The notes under the pieces: generated by a model
What the model was told of the DNA's origin: nothing
The model's database searches: none
What the model saw: only the letters and a program-made list of their open reading frames with translations
Shown: positions 42,063 to 54,039 of the stretch, in pieces
Position numbering within the stretch: the first letter of the stretch is position 1
Layout of the letters: every line of letters starts with the position of its first letter
DNA from: Diphasiastrum complanatum
Taxonomy: Eukaryota; Streptophyta; Lycopodiopsida; Lycopodiales; Lycopodiaceae
Assembly (NCBI GenBank): GCA_029204225.1
Contig: CM055102.1
Span: 43,030,744 to 43,094,743, forward strand
Direction of reading: 5' to 3'
Length of the DNA: 64,000 nt
Made by a program: the position numbers and the translations under genes

Positions 42063-45000
42063 ATGACTTCAATGGGTGTCTTTCTATTAGAAGCAAGTGA
42101 AAGATTGTCAACCTCCAATTACTCAATTTGGAAGGTTAGAATGGAATCTATCTTAATACTACAAGATGTGATGGATATTGTACTTGGCATTGAAGAAGAA
42201 CCACAAATTCCTCAAGAAATTCCAAAGTACAAAAAGAGAGCTAGGATGGCTCTGCATTATATTAAGATGAATGTCTCAAATGACATCTTAAGAGAAATTG
42301 GTGCTAGAACAAATTTTTCAAAGTGTACAGAGAAGTGTTGAATGTGCTTCAGCTTATGTAATGAGAGTTAAAGACCTCCATAGAGAATTGTCATGCATAG
42401 GAGACTCCATCAACCAGAATGAGCTTGTTCAAGTCATACTTAATGGGTTAAAGGAGGAATATGACAACCTTGTTCAGAGTTATGCCATTAAGGAGGAGAA
42501 ACACTCCATAGTGTGCTCATTTCTGAAGAATCAAGACAAGATTATAAACTCTTGAAAATGGAAAGACTGTCTCTCAACATTGCTGGTAAAGCTCTCTTTA
42601 CCAAGACAAGCACAAGACAAGAAGTAAGAATCAACACCAGTCCTCTTCAAGCAAGAACAATCATATTTCCAAGGAGAAAGGAGATGAGGATGAGTCCTCT
42701 CAAGCTTCCACATCCAAGAAGAAGAAGAAAAACATCAAGTGTTTCTTTTGTGGCAAGAAGGGCATTATGCCACCAATTGCTTTAAGAAGAAGAGTCAATT
42801 CAAGCAAGCCAACATTTCTAATGAAGAGAAGGAAGATGCTCATGCAAGTGATGGAGAGGGTTCTCTTATGGTCTCGAGTTTTTCTTCATCACCTTTCAAG
42901 AAGGATGGTTTGTGGTATATCGACAGTGGAGCTTCCTCACATATGTGTAGCTCCAAGTATTCTTTTTCATCCACGTCACCTTATGAAGGAGCCAAGAAGT
43001 CCATCTACACAGCAAATGATCATGAGTGTGCTATTGAAGGCATAGGGACCATTCCCTTAAAGCTTTCTTCATCAAAAGTTCTTTCTCTGTCTAATGTACT
43101 TTTTGTTCCCAAGTTAACAAAAAATCTTATTAGTGTTGGACAATTGTTTGATAGTGAGCTAGATGTGAATTTCAATGTTGATACATGTACAATCAAGAAG
43201 CATGATGAGATCCTTGCATTTGGGTCTAGATATGGTGGAATCTACAAGCTTGATCCCAAAGAGTATGCTAACTCTTGTGATCGTGCTTTTGCTTCTCATA
43301 TGTCTTTGGAGGAACTATGGCATAGAAGGTTGGGACATCCTAACTATAATTCTATGGTGTCCATGGTCAAGAAAGCCAAAGCTATTGGCTAGCCTAATCT
43401 TATCTCCAAGAATTTTAAGCCATGTGAGGCTTGTGCCATATCTAAGTCTCATAAGAAGCCTTTTTCAAAGTCATCTATCAAGACTATACATCCATTGTAA
43501 CTCATACACTCGGATGTGCACTTCTCATCTTCAAAGAGCAAGGGTGGTGCTACTTGCTTTGTAACCTTCATTGATGATTTCACTAGATTTACTTGGGTGT
43601 ATCTTCTAGCTTCAAAGTCTATGGTGTTTGACTATTTCCTAAAGTTCAAAGCTCTAGTTGAAAAGCAATTTTCTTACAAAATCAAGATTCTTAGAAGTGA
43701 TGGAGGTGGTGAGTACACTTCCAATAAATTTCATGATTATTGTGAGCTTGAAGGCATTAAAAGGAAGTTTTCTTGTGCATATACACCATCTCAAAATGGG
43801 GTGGCTGAAAGAAAGAATAGAACACTGTGTGAATGTGCCAAAACCATTAGAATTGAGGCATCCTTTCCAAAAGACTCTTGGGTTGAGGCTACCAATTGTT
43901 CAAACTATCTTTGCAATCGACTCCCTCATGTTGCACTTGGAGGAAAGTCAACATATGAAGCACTCTATTTGAGAAACCTAAGGTTGAACACCTTAGAGTA
44001 TTTGGATGCATATGCTTTGTCCATATTCCTTTGGAAACGAGAAAGAAGGATGATCCTTGTGCAAGCAAAGGAGTAATGGTTGGATATTCATCCAACAAGA
44101 AAGCCTATCGAATCTACATGCTCTTTACCTCTAAAGTAATTGATAGTAGAGATGTAGTTTTCCATGAAGAAGAAAAGTCCAATCTTGGAGGGGCCGAGAT
44201 CAAGCAACCTTAAAATCTATCACCTATTGTTATTGAAGACAATCAACATATGGAGGAGTCAAGATTTGAAGATGGAAGTCCTCGGATTTTCACTCCTAGA
44301 AGATCCATGAGGGAGAGATCCAAGCCTAAGAGGCTCACTTATGATGACAAAGAAAAACAAGTGGTTCTTGATTCCACTTATGCTTATTTTGTTTCTCATG
44401 AGGAGCCCAAAGATGTTCAAGAAGCCCTCAATACCAAGGAGTGGTATGAGGCCATGAAGATTGAATATGATGCCTTGATCACCAACCACACATGGGAGCT
44501 AGTGGATCCACCACCTAACATGCATATCATTGGATGCAAGTGGGTGTTCAAGATCAAGTACAATCATGATGGCTCCATCAACAAGTAGAAGGCAAGATTA
44601 TGTGCTAAAGGCTTTGCACAAATATATGGCCTTGACTATGAATAAACCTTTGCTCCTGTAGCAAAGATGGTGACAATAAGAATCATAATCTCTCTTGCCT
44701 TATTTTTTAAGTGGAAACTGTCTCAACTTGATGTCTCCAATGCTTTTTTGAATGGCTATCTTGAGGAGGAGATATACATGGAATGCCTCAAGGATTTATC
44801 AAGGATAAATCTAAGGTGTGTTTGCTATTTAGAAGTCTTTATGGCTTAAAGCAGGCACCTAGATCATGGTATTCAAGACTCAACAACTTTCTACTTTCAT
44901 TAGGATTTGTGCTTAATGACTATGATCCTTCTATGTACTTAAAGTTTGATGGTAGTAATATTGTCATTCTCCTAATCTATGTAGATGACATTATTCTTAG

Positions 45001-45688
45001 TGGAAGTTGTTTGATGCTAGTTCAAGTAACCAAAGATGCATTAGGAAAAGAATTTAAAATGCAAGATCTAGGAGAGATCCATTACATTTTGGGCCTTGAG
45101 ACTGATTTTCATGAAGAGTATGCTTTTATTTGTCAATCTAGATATGTCTTTTCTATGTATATGCAAAAACTCCCATGGAACAACATGTAAAAGATCCTAT
45201 TAAAGGTGATGAAAGATCCTGGACATCACACTTTATAGGAGTCTTATAGGCTCTTTAATTTGGCTTACTATCACTAGACCCGATTTGAGCTATTGTGTGC
45301 ACAAATTGAGTCAATTTATGCAAGATCCTAAGATATGTATCTTCTACTCAAGATTATGGTTTATTGTAAAAGAATGAAGATCTAACCATTGTTGGCTATT
45401 CAGATTCTGATTTTGCAAGTGATAAAATGGATCGGAAGTCCATTAATGCATATACTATCTTTCTTGGAGGCAATCTTGTGTCTTGGATTTCAAAGAAGCA
45501 AGATACCATATCTCTATCATCTTGTGAGGCCGAGTACAAAGCACTCACTACAACAACTAAAGAGGTGCTTTGGATCAAGAGGTTAATCGTGGAGATAAAG
45601 TGCATCAAAGAGGATGATCTTCCCTTGATCAAATGTGACAACATATCGGCACAAGCTCTTGCAAACTATCCTATTTTTCATGCAAAAA
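42063..45688 (+). pseudogene. Copia A2 gag-pol, defective
   Basis: ATG 42,063 opens gag (MTSMGVFLLEASERLSTSNY, MDIVLGIEEEP). An internal deletion near 42,305 removes the DAWDTLKSIY segment, and a frameshift follows. The downstream gag (NGLKEEYDNLVQSYA), zinc knuckle (about 42,740), protease (WYIDSGASSHMC), LSNVLFVPKLTKNLISVGQL and pre-integrase (RRLGHPNYNSM) are readable, then stops at about 43,390 and 43,498. The integrase core (VTFIDDFTRFTWVYLLASKS, LRSDGGGEYTSNKF, SQNGVAERKNRTLCECAK) is better preserved than in A1. A frameshift near 43,975, a stop at 44,586 (NKYK to NK-stop), RT ([19 protein letters not shown], frameshift, [31 protein letters not shown]) and RNase H (MDRKSINAYTIF) follow. 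The C-terminal HARSKHIEVAHH block is deleted. Confidence 0.93.
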
Positions 45689-45960
45689 TTTGTGTGTAAT
45701 GCAAATTTGGAGACAAGCTCTTTGTGCCCTCTCTCTCTCCACGAGTTTTGTACTTGCTATTTTCTCTCTCTAGTCGAGTAGAGGCATTTATGATGCTTAG
45801 TCTTATGTTTTGTTGACAGATCATGCTTGTAACACAATAATATTGCTTGTATGGTCAGCTTTCCTATTGACAACCAATGCTAGTCTGATCTTTATGGTGT
45901 TATTGGGCTTAGGAGATCAAAAATACATGTGTAGGGCATCCCACATGTGTGAATTCAGCA
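45685..45960 (+). repeat. 3' LTR fragment of copia A2
   Basis: Only the last ~275 bp (from AAATTTGTGTGTAATGCAAA) remain, fused to truncated RNase H coding sequence. Confidence 0.88.
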
Positions 45961-46165
45961 TTTTCCCATACTGAATGCTTAGAATTATTTCTGACATTCA
46001 TTTCTCATAGTGAAGAGTTAGATTTTTTCATCAGATGTATGGAATTATGCTCTTGCCTTAGATTTTTCAAGCATACTGTTCTTTGATCAATCTTGTGCAA
46101 TCACAACACCTCAGTAAGATCTTGTAAGCTGTGTGGTGAAGTTCACACGTGCTTAAAACTTCACA
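45961..46165 (+). repeat. 5' LTR of copia C, second part
   Basis: Matches 51,414-51,619 (TTTTCCCATACTGAA... to ...AAAACTTCACA). It ends directly before the primer site at 46,166. Confidence 0.9.
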
Positions 46166-46177
46166 TGGTATCAGAGC
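46166..46177 (+). other. Copia primer-binding site of C
   Basis: TGGTATCAGAGC at the LTR edge. The leader to 46,940 is non-coding and contains CATACGTGTGAAATCAG near 46,350. Confidence 0.88.
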
Positions 46178-46940
46178 TTAATGCTTTAAAGAGGTGAGGG
46201 TGTATACATTAGATCATCAGTGTTTTTGCTAGCATGAACTCGGATTTGGGAGAGAGATTCAAACGCACTGAGAAACAAGCAATCTGAGGACCATAAGTGG
46301 ATCAAATCAAGGTTGATCTGATCCAGCGGAGCTCTGTACGAACAAAGAGCTCATACGTGTGAAATCAGCCCTCATTAATGAGTGCTACTTCTCAAGGAAT
46401 GATCCAAATTTGATGTTCTATAGCTTGTTGGATAGGTATTGAAGAGTAGGATGTGTTGCTCTTGTTTCTAAATCAATTTGATTTGTTTTTAAAATAGTTT
46501 TAGGCAATTAGAGAGTTTGAGAGGGTACTCAACTCGTGGGATATGCCAAAGTGAGCACACATCTATCTTTTTCACCATTTTCATCAATTTTTACTGTCAA
46601 TCAAGTAGAATTGGATAGAAGTGAGTGTTCAGAGGTCTTAGACTTTTCATTTCACACATGTCACTGTGTTTGAGTTGAAAGTAAGTTCCTAGAGAGTTTA
46701 TCAGTACTTTGAAACTCGTGGGAGAGGTAGACTTCTTGCTTGCATGTGCTTCTTCTTTTGTGATTGAAGCAAGATCCAAATTCAAGATAGATTGATTTTC
46801 TATGTTGAGAATTTGTTCTCACATCTGTTGCTAGATTTCATAGGGTGGATCAACATCTGTGTTAGATCCTAGATTGAGATAGCAAGCAACATCCTTTCAA
46901 CTCCATTTTTTTATCAATACTGGAATTTCTCATAGAGAAG

Positions 46941-49900
46941 ATGTCTTCATCTGGTTCACATTTCTTAGAGCACAGTGAGAGATTAACATCTTCCAATTCT
47001 ACAATGTGGAAGATCAGAATGGAATCATTATCGATTCTACAAGTTGTAATGGATATTGTGAGTAGAGCTGAAGAAGAACTTGCTGCACCTAACGAAGCTG
47101 CAACATTTCACAAAAGAACGAGAATTGCCCTTCATTTTATAAAAATGAATGTTACCAATGAAGTGTTAAGAGAGATCAGCACATGCACCACTGCCAAGGA
47201 AGCTTGGGATACTCTTAAAACAATCAATAAAATAAAAAAATACTTCTAGATTGCTTACACTTAGAAACCAGATATTTCTAAGTTATCATAGAGTAGATGA
47301 GAGTGCTTCATCATATGTCATGAGAATTAAGGATCTTCATCAAGAGTTAGCTGGTATTAGTGATGCTCTTAAGGACACTGAACTTGTTCAAGTAGTCCTA
47401 AATGGACTTAGAGATGAGTATGACAATATTGTGTAGACTTATGCTGTCAGGGAGGATCTTCCATCCTTGGAGACACAACAAGGTGTTCTCATTACTGAAG
47501 AAAGTAGGCAAGAGAACAAGATGCTGAGGATCAACAGACTTTCATTGAAAGATGGTGGAGATGACAAAGCACTCTTCATCAGAGACAAGTTAAGAGGCAA
47601 GGACAAAGGACAACAACACTTCAAGAAAGACAAATCCAAAGAATGTGGTGAGGATCAGTCCTCACAAGCTGCAACATCCAGTGGCAAGAAGAAGTTTTCA
47701 AAGATCAAGTGTTTTTTCTGTGGCAAGAAATGACACTATGCATCAAATTGTTTCAAGAAGAAGAACCAATCTAAGCAAGATAACCTTACTAATGAGGATG
47801 AGTGTGAGAGTGTAGAGAGTGAAAGAGAGGATTCATTAATGATGTCTACTTTTTCATCTTTTCCTTTTAAGAATGAAGAAGTCTACTGGATAGATAGTGG
47901 GGCTAGTTCCCATATGTCTAGTTCTAGGAACTCTTTCACTAATCTCATGCCATATCTAGGTGCAAAAAGATCAATCTATACTGCTAATGATGTAGAGTGT
48001 AAAATTGAAGGAATAGGTAGTATTCCATTGCATGCATCATCATCAAAAAAAAATTTCTTACATGATGTACTGTATGTACCTAGATTAATCAAGAATCTCA
48101 TTAGTGTAGGATAGTTGTTTGATAGTGGATTGGATGTCAAGTTTCAAGTTGAAAAGTGTATAATCTCAAGAGAAAATGAAGTTATTACTAGAGGATCTAG
48201 AATTGGTAAGTTGTACAAACTAGATTCTAGGGAGAGTGCTAACATTTCAGATATTGCTTATGAGACCAAGGTTCTACATGAGGATTTGTGGCACAAGAGA
48301 TTGGGTCATCCCAATTTCAAAGCCATGCAATCTACGGTCAAAGAAGGAAAAGTTGTTGGTCTACCAAAGACACTGTCAAAGGAGCTTCTACCTTGTGAAG
48401 CTTGTGTGCTGGCAAAGTCACACAGAAGGCCTTTTCCTAGATCAAGTATCAAGACAAAGCAACCATTTGAACTTGTACACTCTGATGTTCATTTTTCATC
48501 AACTAAGAGCAAAGGAGGAGCCAACTATTTTGTCTCTTTTGTAGATGATTATACAAGATATTCTTGGATCTATATTTTGTCTTCAAAATCCATGGTTTAT
48601 GATGTTTTTCTTACTTTCAAAGCTTATGTAGAAAAGCAGTTTTCTTTCAAGTTGAAATCTTTGAGAAGTGATAGTGGAGGAGAATACACTTCCAATAAGT
48701 TTAAAGACTTCTGTGAGAGAGAGGGTATTCAAAGAGAGTTTTCTTGTTCATATACTCCTCAGCAAAATGGAGTTGCTGAGAGAAAAAATAGAACTTTGTG
48801 TGAATGTGCAAAAGGTTAGCAGCTTCTCTGCCTAAAGAATTTTGGAGAGAGGCAGTTGCATGTGCAAAGTATCTTTGTAATAGGCTTTCAAATCTTGCAA
48901 TAGGAGGAAAGACACCATTTGAGATGTTGTATAAGAAAAAGCCTAAGGTAGATCATCTTAGGATTTTTGGTTGTGTATGCTTTGTGCACGTGCCTCTAGA
49001 AACTAGGAAGAAGGAATATCCTAGTGCTATAAGAGGAATTTTGTAGGATATGCATCTACCAAAAAGGCATACAAAGTTTATTTACCCTCTACTGACAAGA
49101 ATGTTGTCAGTAGAGATGTGATCTTCCATGAAGATTAGAAATTTAACTTGGATGATGCACATTGTTCAAGAAGAGGTGAGGCCGAGGCTTGAGGAGGAGC
49201 AAATTCAAGCTACCACACCAAGAAGATCTACACAAGCAAGATCTGAGCCAAGTAGGCTCACATATGATGTTGAGGGAAGGCAAGTGGAAGGTGAAACTTC
49301 CTATCATGCACTTTTTATATCAGATGAAGAGCCTAAAGATGTTCAAGAAGCACTTCAATCCAAAGAGTGGGTTGAAGCAATGACCCAAGAGTTTGAAGCC
49401 TTGATGTCAAACAACACATGGGAGCTTGTGGAGCCACCAAACAACATGCATGTGATTGGATGTAAGTGGGTATTCAGAGTCAAGTATAATCATGATGGAT
49501 CTACCAATAAGTATAAAGCAAGACTTTGTGCCAAAGGCTACTCACAGATCAAAGGTCTTGACTATGAAGACACCTTTGCACCAGTTGCAAAGATGGTAAC
49601 AATTCGAATACTCATCTCTCTTGCATGTTTTCACAAATGGAGTATATTTCAGCTTGATGTTTCTAATGCATTTCTCAATGGTTACCTTGAGGAGGAGAAT
49701 GACATGGAGCAACCTCTAGGTTTTGTGAAGGAAGGTGATGAATCAAAAGTTTGTTTTTTGTTCAAAAGTCTGTATGGACTGAAACAGACACCAAGGTCTT
49801 GGTATGCAAGGCTCAACTCCTATCTCATATCACTCGGATTTTGTCTAAGTGAATATGACCCTTCTCTGTATTATAAGTTTGTAGATAATTTTGTAATTAT

Positions 49901-50879
49901 ACTTCTCATCTAAATAGATGATATCATTCTTTGTGGAAACAATGAGAAGTTAGTTGAAGAAACTAAGCATGCACTTGGTACTGAGTTTAAGCTGTAGGCA
50001 GGACTTAGGAGTTCTTTACTATATTCTAGGCCTTGAAATAGAGTTTTGAAAAGGTCATGCATTTATAAGCCAAATTAGATATGCACTTTCCATGCTTAGG
50101 AAATTCCATATGGAGAACTGTAAAGGCATAGATACACCTATGGACCACACTGTAAAGTTCCTATGGAAGATGATGAAAAATCCTTTGAGGACATCACTCT
50201 TTATAGGAGTCTTATTGGCTCACTTATTTGGTTAACAGTGACTAGGCCTGATCTAAGCTTTTGTGTTCATAAGCTAAGTCAACACATGCAGGATCCAAAG
50301 TTATATCATTGGAAGTTGGCTAAAAGAGTCTTGAGGTGTATATTTTCTACCTTGGATTATGGATTATTCTATGAAGGAGAAGATCTGACTTCGATTGCTT
50401 TTTCAGATTCAGATTTTGCAGGAGACAGGTTGGATAGGAAATCCACAAGTGCTTACACTATATTTCTTGGAGGAAAGTTGGTTTCTTGGCTATCAAAGAA
50501 GCAGGCAACTACTTCCTTATCATCTTGAAAAGCTGAATACAAATCTCTTACAACCACAACTAAGGAGGTTTTATGGATCAAAAGGCTGCTTTTGGAGCTA
50601 AAGTGTTATGCAGATGAAGATTTTCCAATTATCAAGAATGATAACATTTTTGCTCATACTCTTGCAAATAATCCAGTCTTTCATGCAAGGAGCAAGCATA
50701 TTGAAGTGGCTCATCATTTTGTAAGAGAAAAAGTCATTGAGAGAGAGATCTCATTGGAACATGTTTCATCTTCAGATTGTGTTGCAGATCTTCTCACCAG
50801 ACCTCTACTCAAGAATGTCTTTATGAAGATGAGGTCAAACCTTGGCCTAATTTCAAAATCTATGTTGATAGGAACATAA
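46941..50879 (+). pseudogene. Copia C gag-pol, few inactivating lesions
   Basis: Gag from ATG 46,941 (SERLTSSNSTMWKIRMES, MDIVSRAEEE, ALHFIKMNVTNEVLREIS). A frameshift at about 47,235 follows an A-rich run, with a TAG near 47,434 and a TGA inside the zinc knuckle (CFFCGKK-stop-HYASNC). Protease has WIDSGASSHMSSS. A TAG near 48,112 precedes LFDSGLDVKFQ. Pre-integrase has HKRLGHPNFKAM...CEACVLAKSHRR, and integrase has VSFVDDYTRYSWIYI, LRSDSGGEYTSNKF and QQNGVAERKNRTLCECAK, then a ~10-bp loss at 48,815. RT ([37 protein letters not shown]) runs to VIILLI, where a TAA and Tyr/Val loss damage the YVDD box (IDDIILCG). RNase H (DSDFAGDRLDRKSTSAYTIF, SKHIEVAHHFVREK) is open apart from a TGA at about 50,527. 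Confidence 0.93.
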
Positions 50880-50893
50880 ATTTTAAAGAGGAG

Positions 50894-51619
50894 TGTGAAG
50901 ATTATTAAAATATTATCTTCCTATCTCAAGTTTGGGGCCATGTCCATGGTGATTTTCACTAAATCTCATGTTGTACATAAAAGGAGTGTGAACTGAACAC
51001 ATATCCTTCTAGTGTAGCTCGGATTTGAGTTAGATAGGTTCTATTTTGATGACATGCAGTAGTTTAGATAACAAGCAAAGTCATACTGTATGCATGCAAG
51101 CACATGCAATCAGTGCATGCAACATGCAAAGTAGTTTCAATGATCTACACATGTCTAGGCAGTTTTATGAGTTGACATGCTGTACATGCAACATACATGC
51201 ATGAAGTTATACATGTGGATCTGTGGTAGGTGAATTAGTTCAATTAAGTGGACTTTTCATGCAACTCCACTGTAGGAATTCGAGTCTCTCTCATGTAGGG
51301 AAAGCTGGGTATGATTTGCCATATTGTGAATATTGAGATTTTGGTGTTTTGGACTCATTCTCTCTCTACCCGAGTTATTCATGCTTGATTTTCTCTCTCT
51401 AGAGAGCAGCATTTTTTTCCCATACTGAACACTTAGAATTATTTCTGACATTCATTTCTCATAGTGAAGAGTTAGATTTTTTCATCAGATGTATGCCATT
51501 GTGCTCTTGCCTTAGATTTTTCAAGCATACTGTTCTTTGATCAATCTTGAGCAATCACAACACCTCAGTAAGATCCTGTAAGGTGTGTGGTGAAGTTCAC
51601 ACGTGCTAAAAACTTCACA
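50894..51619 (+). repeat. 3' LTR of copia C
   Basis: 726 bp preceded by TTTTAAAGAGGAG. It gives the undisturbed reference for the A2 insertion site, reading CTCTCTCTACCCGAGTTATT where the 5' LTR is broken. Confidence 0.92.
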
Positions 51620-51624
51620 ATGAT

Positions 51625-52445
51625 GAATTAGCATGTATTGATGAAAGTATTAAGGAGGTAGAACTTGTTCAAGTTATACTATATGGCTTGTTGGATGATC
51701 ATGCTAATCTTGTTCAAAGTTTTGCTATTCAAAAGACTTTGCCAAGTATTGTGGATTTGCAAGAGATCTTGGTGAATGAGGAGTATAGGCTTCAATCAAG
51801 AGGAGGTGGATCTACGTCATCTCATTATGAAGAGGATGCTATGTTCATCACAAGTTCAAGGACAAAGGCAAAGGCGAGTGGTCTAAACGGCAAGATCAAG
51901 GTGAGACTTCCTCTTTTGGCAAAAAGAAAGATAAGTCTAAGTTAAAATGCTTCTATTGTGGAATCAAAGCGCATTTTGCAAATGAATGTTTGAAGAAGCA
52001 AAGAGATGAAGGTAGCAAGCAAATCAACTTTACTACTAATGATGAGGATCTAGGTGGTGGTGATTTTCTTTTGATGTGTTCTTCAAGTCCAATATCAAGT
52101 GAAGGTGACAAAGATTCATGGTGGATTGATAGTGGAGCTAGTTCACACATGACTAGTCATAAGGAGCTCTTTACTTCTTTGGTCACTTATGATGGAGCCA
52201 AGAAAGCAATTCACATGGCCAATGGTGGTGAGTGTGTGATTGAAGGTATTGGTTCAATTCCTATTTGTCTATCTACTAATAGAAAAGGAAGACTTGATGG
52301 TGTTCTTTATATTCCTTCACTCTCAAAAAATTTGCTAAGTGTTGGTCAAATGATAGAGAAAGGATACATGATAAAGTTTGGTGGTGATGCTTGTTTCATT
52401 ACAAAGGAAGAAATCTTGGTTGCTAGGGGCAATTTTCAAGCTTGA
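51625..52445 (+). pseudogene. Copia B gag 3' half, zinc knuckle, protease
   Basis: The frame resumes as ELACIDESIKEVELVQVILY, then DDHANLVQSFAIQKTLPSIV, a zinc knuckle (CFYCGIKAHFANEC, near 51,950, after a frameshift) and protease (WWIDSGASSHMTSHKELFTS, ECVIEGIGSIPICLS, DGVLYIPSLSKNLLSVGQMI). Joining 40,217 to 51,625 restores a continuous gag, confirming the copia C insertion. The frame ends near 52,443 at GNFQA, before the integrase. Confidence 0.88.
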
Positions 52446-53028
52446 TGCTTTTGTTATGGCTAGCAAAAAGGATGGAATGGAAAAGGAGATTGGTCTCAAC
52501 TTTCCAAAGTTACCTTTTAGAATCAATAGGATTGGTGGATCTTATGCAAAGTCTAACAAGCTTCCTTATGCTAGATCTAGGTCAAGATCTAATATGCTTC
52601 TTGGAGATGTTCATCTTTGTGCTAAGTTGGCTAGTCTTGAGGATAATGATGGTGTTTCAATGGTCCTTCATGGCAATTGCAAGCATCCAAAAGGTAAGGA
52701 AAGAGCTAACTTCATCAATGGAGGTGAAGGTTCTTCCTTGAAAAAGATTTGTTGTTCCTTCAACAACTCCGCTCCTCCGGTGCGGCGTATAATTTGTTAA
52801 ACCCACCTCCTCCTAAACATGTCATTTCCTGCACCTTCCTCTCCAAATCACTCCATCCCTGACCTCCCAAAAGTTAACACCGACATTGGGGGTGATGACG
52901 ACTTCCTGGCAGATCCACCGGAGTCAAGAAGACTCTCGCCCAAACAAGACACGGGTGCAGCTGAGCCATCAACGAGCAAGCGAGCCAAGGAAAAAGATAC
53001 GGGCACAAAGGCCTTGGATGATTATTGA
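52446..53028 (+). other. Open frames after copia B protease, origin unclear
   Basis: A frame from 52,378 to 52,797 continues as FKLDAFVMASKKDGMEKEIG (the FKLD phrase fits the copia pre-integrase). It then becomes KSNKLPYARSRSRSNMLLGD and NDGVSMVLHGNCKHPKGKER, without the HLGH...CxxC zinc-binding block expected there. After a stop, 52,819-53,025 encodes an Asp/Ser/Pro-rich peptide (GGDDDFLADPPESRRLSP, AAEPSTSKRAKEKDTGTK). This acidic tail resembles in composition the unrecognised coding region at 25.9-26.5 and 39.1-39.4 kb. Whether it is its distant 3' end, displaced by copia B, cannot be decided here. Confidence 0.35.
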
Positions 53029-53907
53029 AGAACTTTTTGGATTATCGTTTTGCTCCATGGGCTCAATCCACTCATGTAATTGATTTCAATCAAATCACAA
53101 TTGGAAGCACTAGCAGAATTCATATACTATTCATTCACATATTGGGATACATCCTACCATCACACAACTTTGATAATCATATAAATTTTAACTCATAGAA
53201 AATCTAGACAAAACAAAAAGATTTTAATATAATCAAGATACAAATTTGATTGTACCTCTTCAGCAATGTCATATGTGCGCCCACATTACATTGATCATTG
53301 ATTCCTAGCTTGCAATCTTGTAAGTAGCATGCTTTCTTCAAACAATGTCACAAACCACTTTATAAGAACACATGTTATTGGTGATAAATTACCCTAAACC
53401 ACAAAAAAGTAATCACATAATTTGGAAGGTATCGACAGGCTTTTTTTTTTTAAATATGGACAAAGTTGATCAATCTTTTCTATGTCAGATCATTTAAAAT
53501 AACTAATAGTATTTAGCTCAAAATAACTACTTGTTACAAACTACTGGTCAACCTCGAGCACTTGGAGATGAAACTTCTTAGGCTCCTTTGTGTTGCAAAA
53601 AGCTCTACAACAAATACTTTGGGAGCTTAAATAGCCCTTCAAAATTCTCCCATAGCATGGGTAAACTCTTGCAATGAGATGATCTTCCCTTTTGCTTCTT
53701 CTATCTATGTTCCGCTCATTATACCACATAAGTTGCAGATCCGTTGTTGCCCTTGACTTCATAAGATCCTTGTTCTATGGAGCTGTAAATGGGTCATTTT
53801 ATCATTTATCAAGTTATTTTCTTCTCGTAATGGATTTTTGGTGACTATTCTGCCCATTTGTGAACATATTAAAAAGCAGAATAGTCACGTCTTTTTTAAA
53901 AAAAAAA
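53029..53907. other. AT-rich stretch without recognised gene
   Basis: No protein family, RNA gene or LTR end recognised. A 73-codon minus frame (53,541-53,762) has no identifiable domain. Confidence 0.4.
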
Positions 53908-54010
53908 TTAGTGCAGATTCTGCCTGCATCTGCCCGGCAGCATCGGATTGGTCTCAAATTTTTTAGTGTTGATTCTGCTTGCGCCTGCCACGTGGCAGCA
54001 AAGGATTGGT
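53908..54010. repeat. Diverged tandem duplication with G-box palindrome
   Basis: Unit one (53,908-53,952) and unit two (53,963-54,010) share TTAGTG..GATTCTGC, TGC(C/G)..TGCC and GGATTGGT. Unit two contains the perfect palindrome TGCCACGTGGCA (53,986-53,997); unit one has TGCCCGGCA at the same place. Confidence 0.65.
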
Positions 54011-54039
54011 TTAAAAAGGGTCCAAAAATCCATTACGCA

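Larger units (their letters stand above)
40695..45960 (+). mobile_element. Copia A2 (nested in the C LTR, 3' end deleted)
   Basis: Complete 5' LTR, primer site, leader and gag-pol, then a deletion that joins RNase H (NYPIFHAK, about 45,685) directly to the middle of the 3' LTR. Same family as A1. The right edge (ATTCAGCA, 45,960) is followed by TTTTCCCATAC of the C LTR. No duplication matches the left flank, and about 55 bp of C LTR are missing at the junction, whose CAGCATTTT word is shared by both partners. Confidence 0.88.
40218..51619 (+). mobile_element. Copia C with 5-bp target duplication, split by copia A2
   Basis: TGTGAAGATTATTAAAATATT (40,218) to CACACGTGCTAAAAACTTCACA (51,619), flanked by ATGAT at 40,213-40,217 and 51,620-51,624. 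Its 5' LTR is interrupted at 40,694 by copia A2 and resumes at 45,961. Internal sequence, gag-pol, polypurine tract (AAAGAGGAG) and 3' LTR are all present. The coding region has several stops. Confidence 0.92.
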
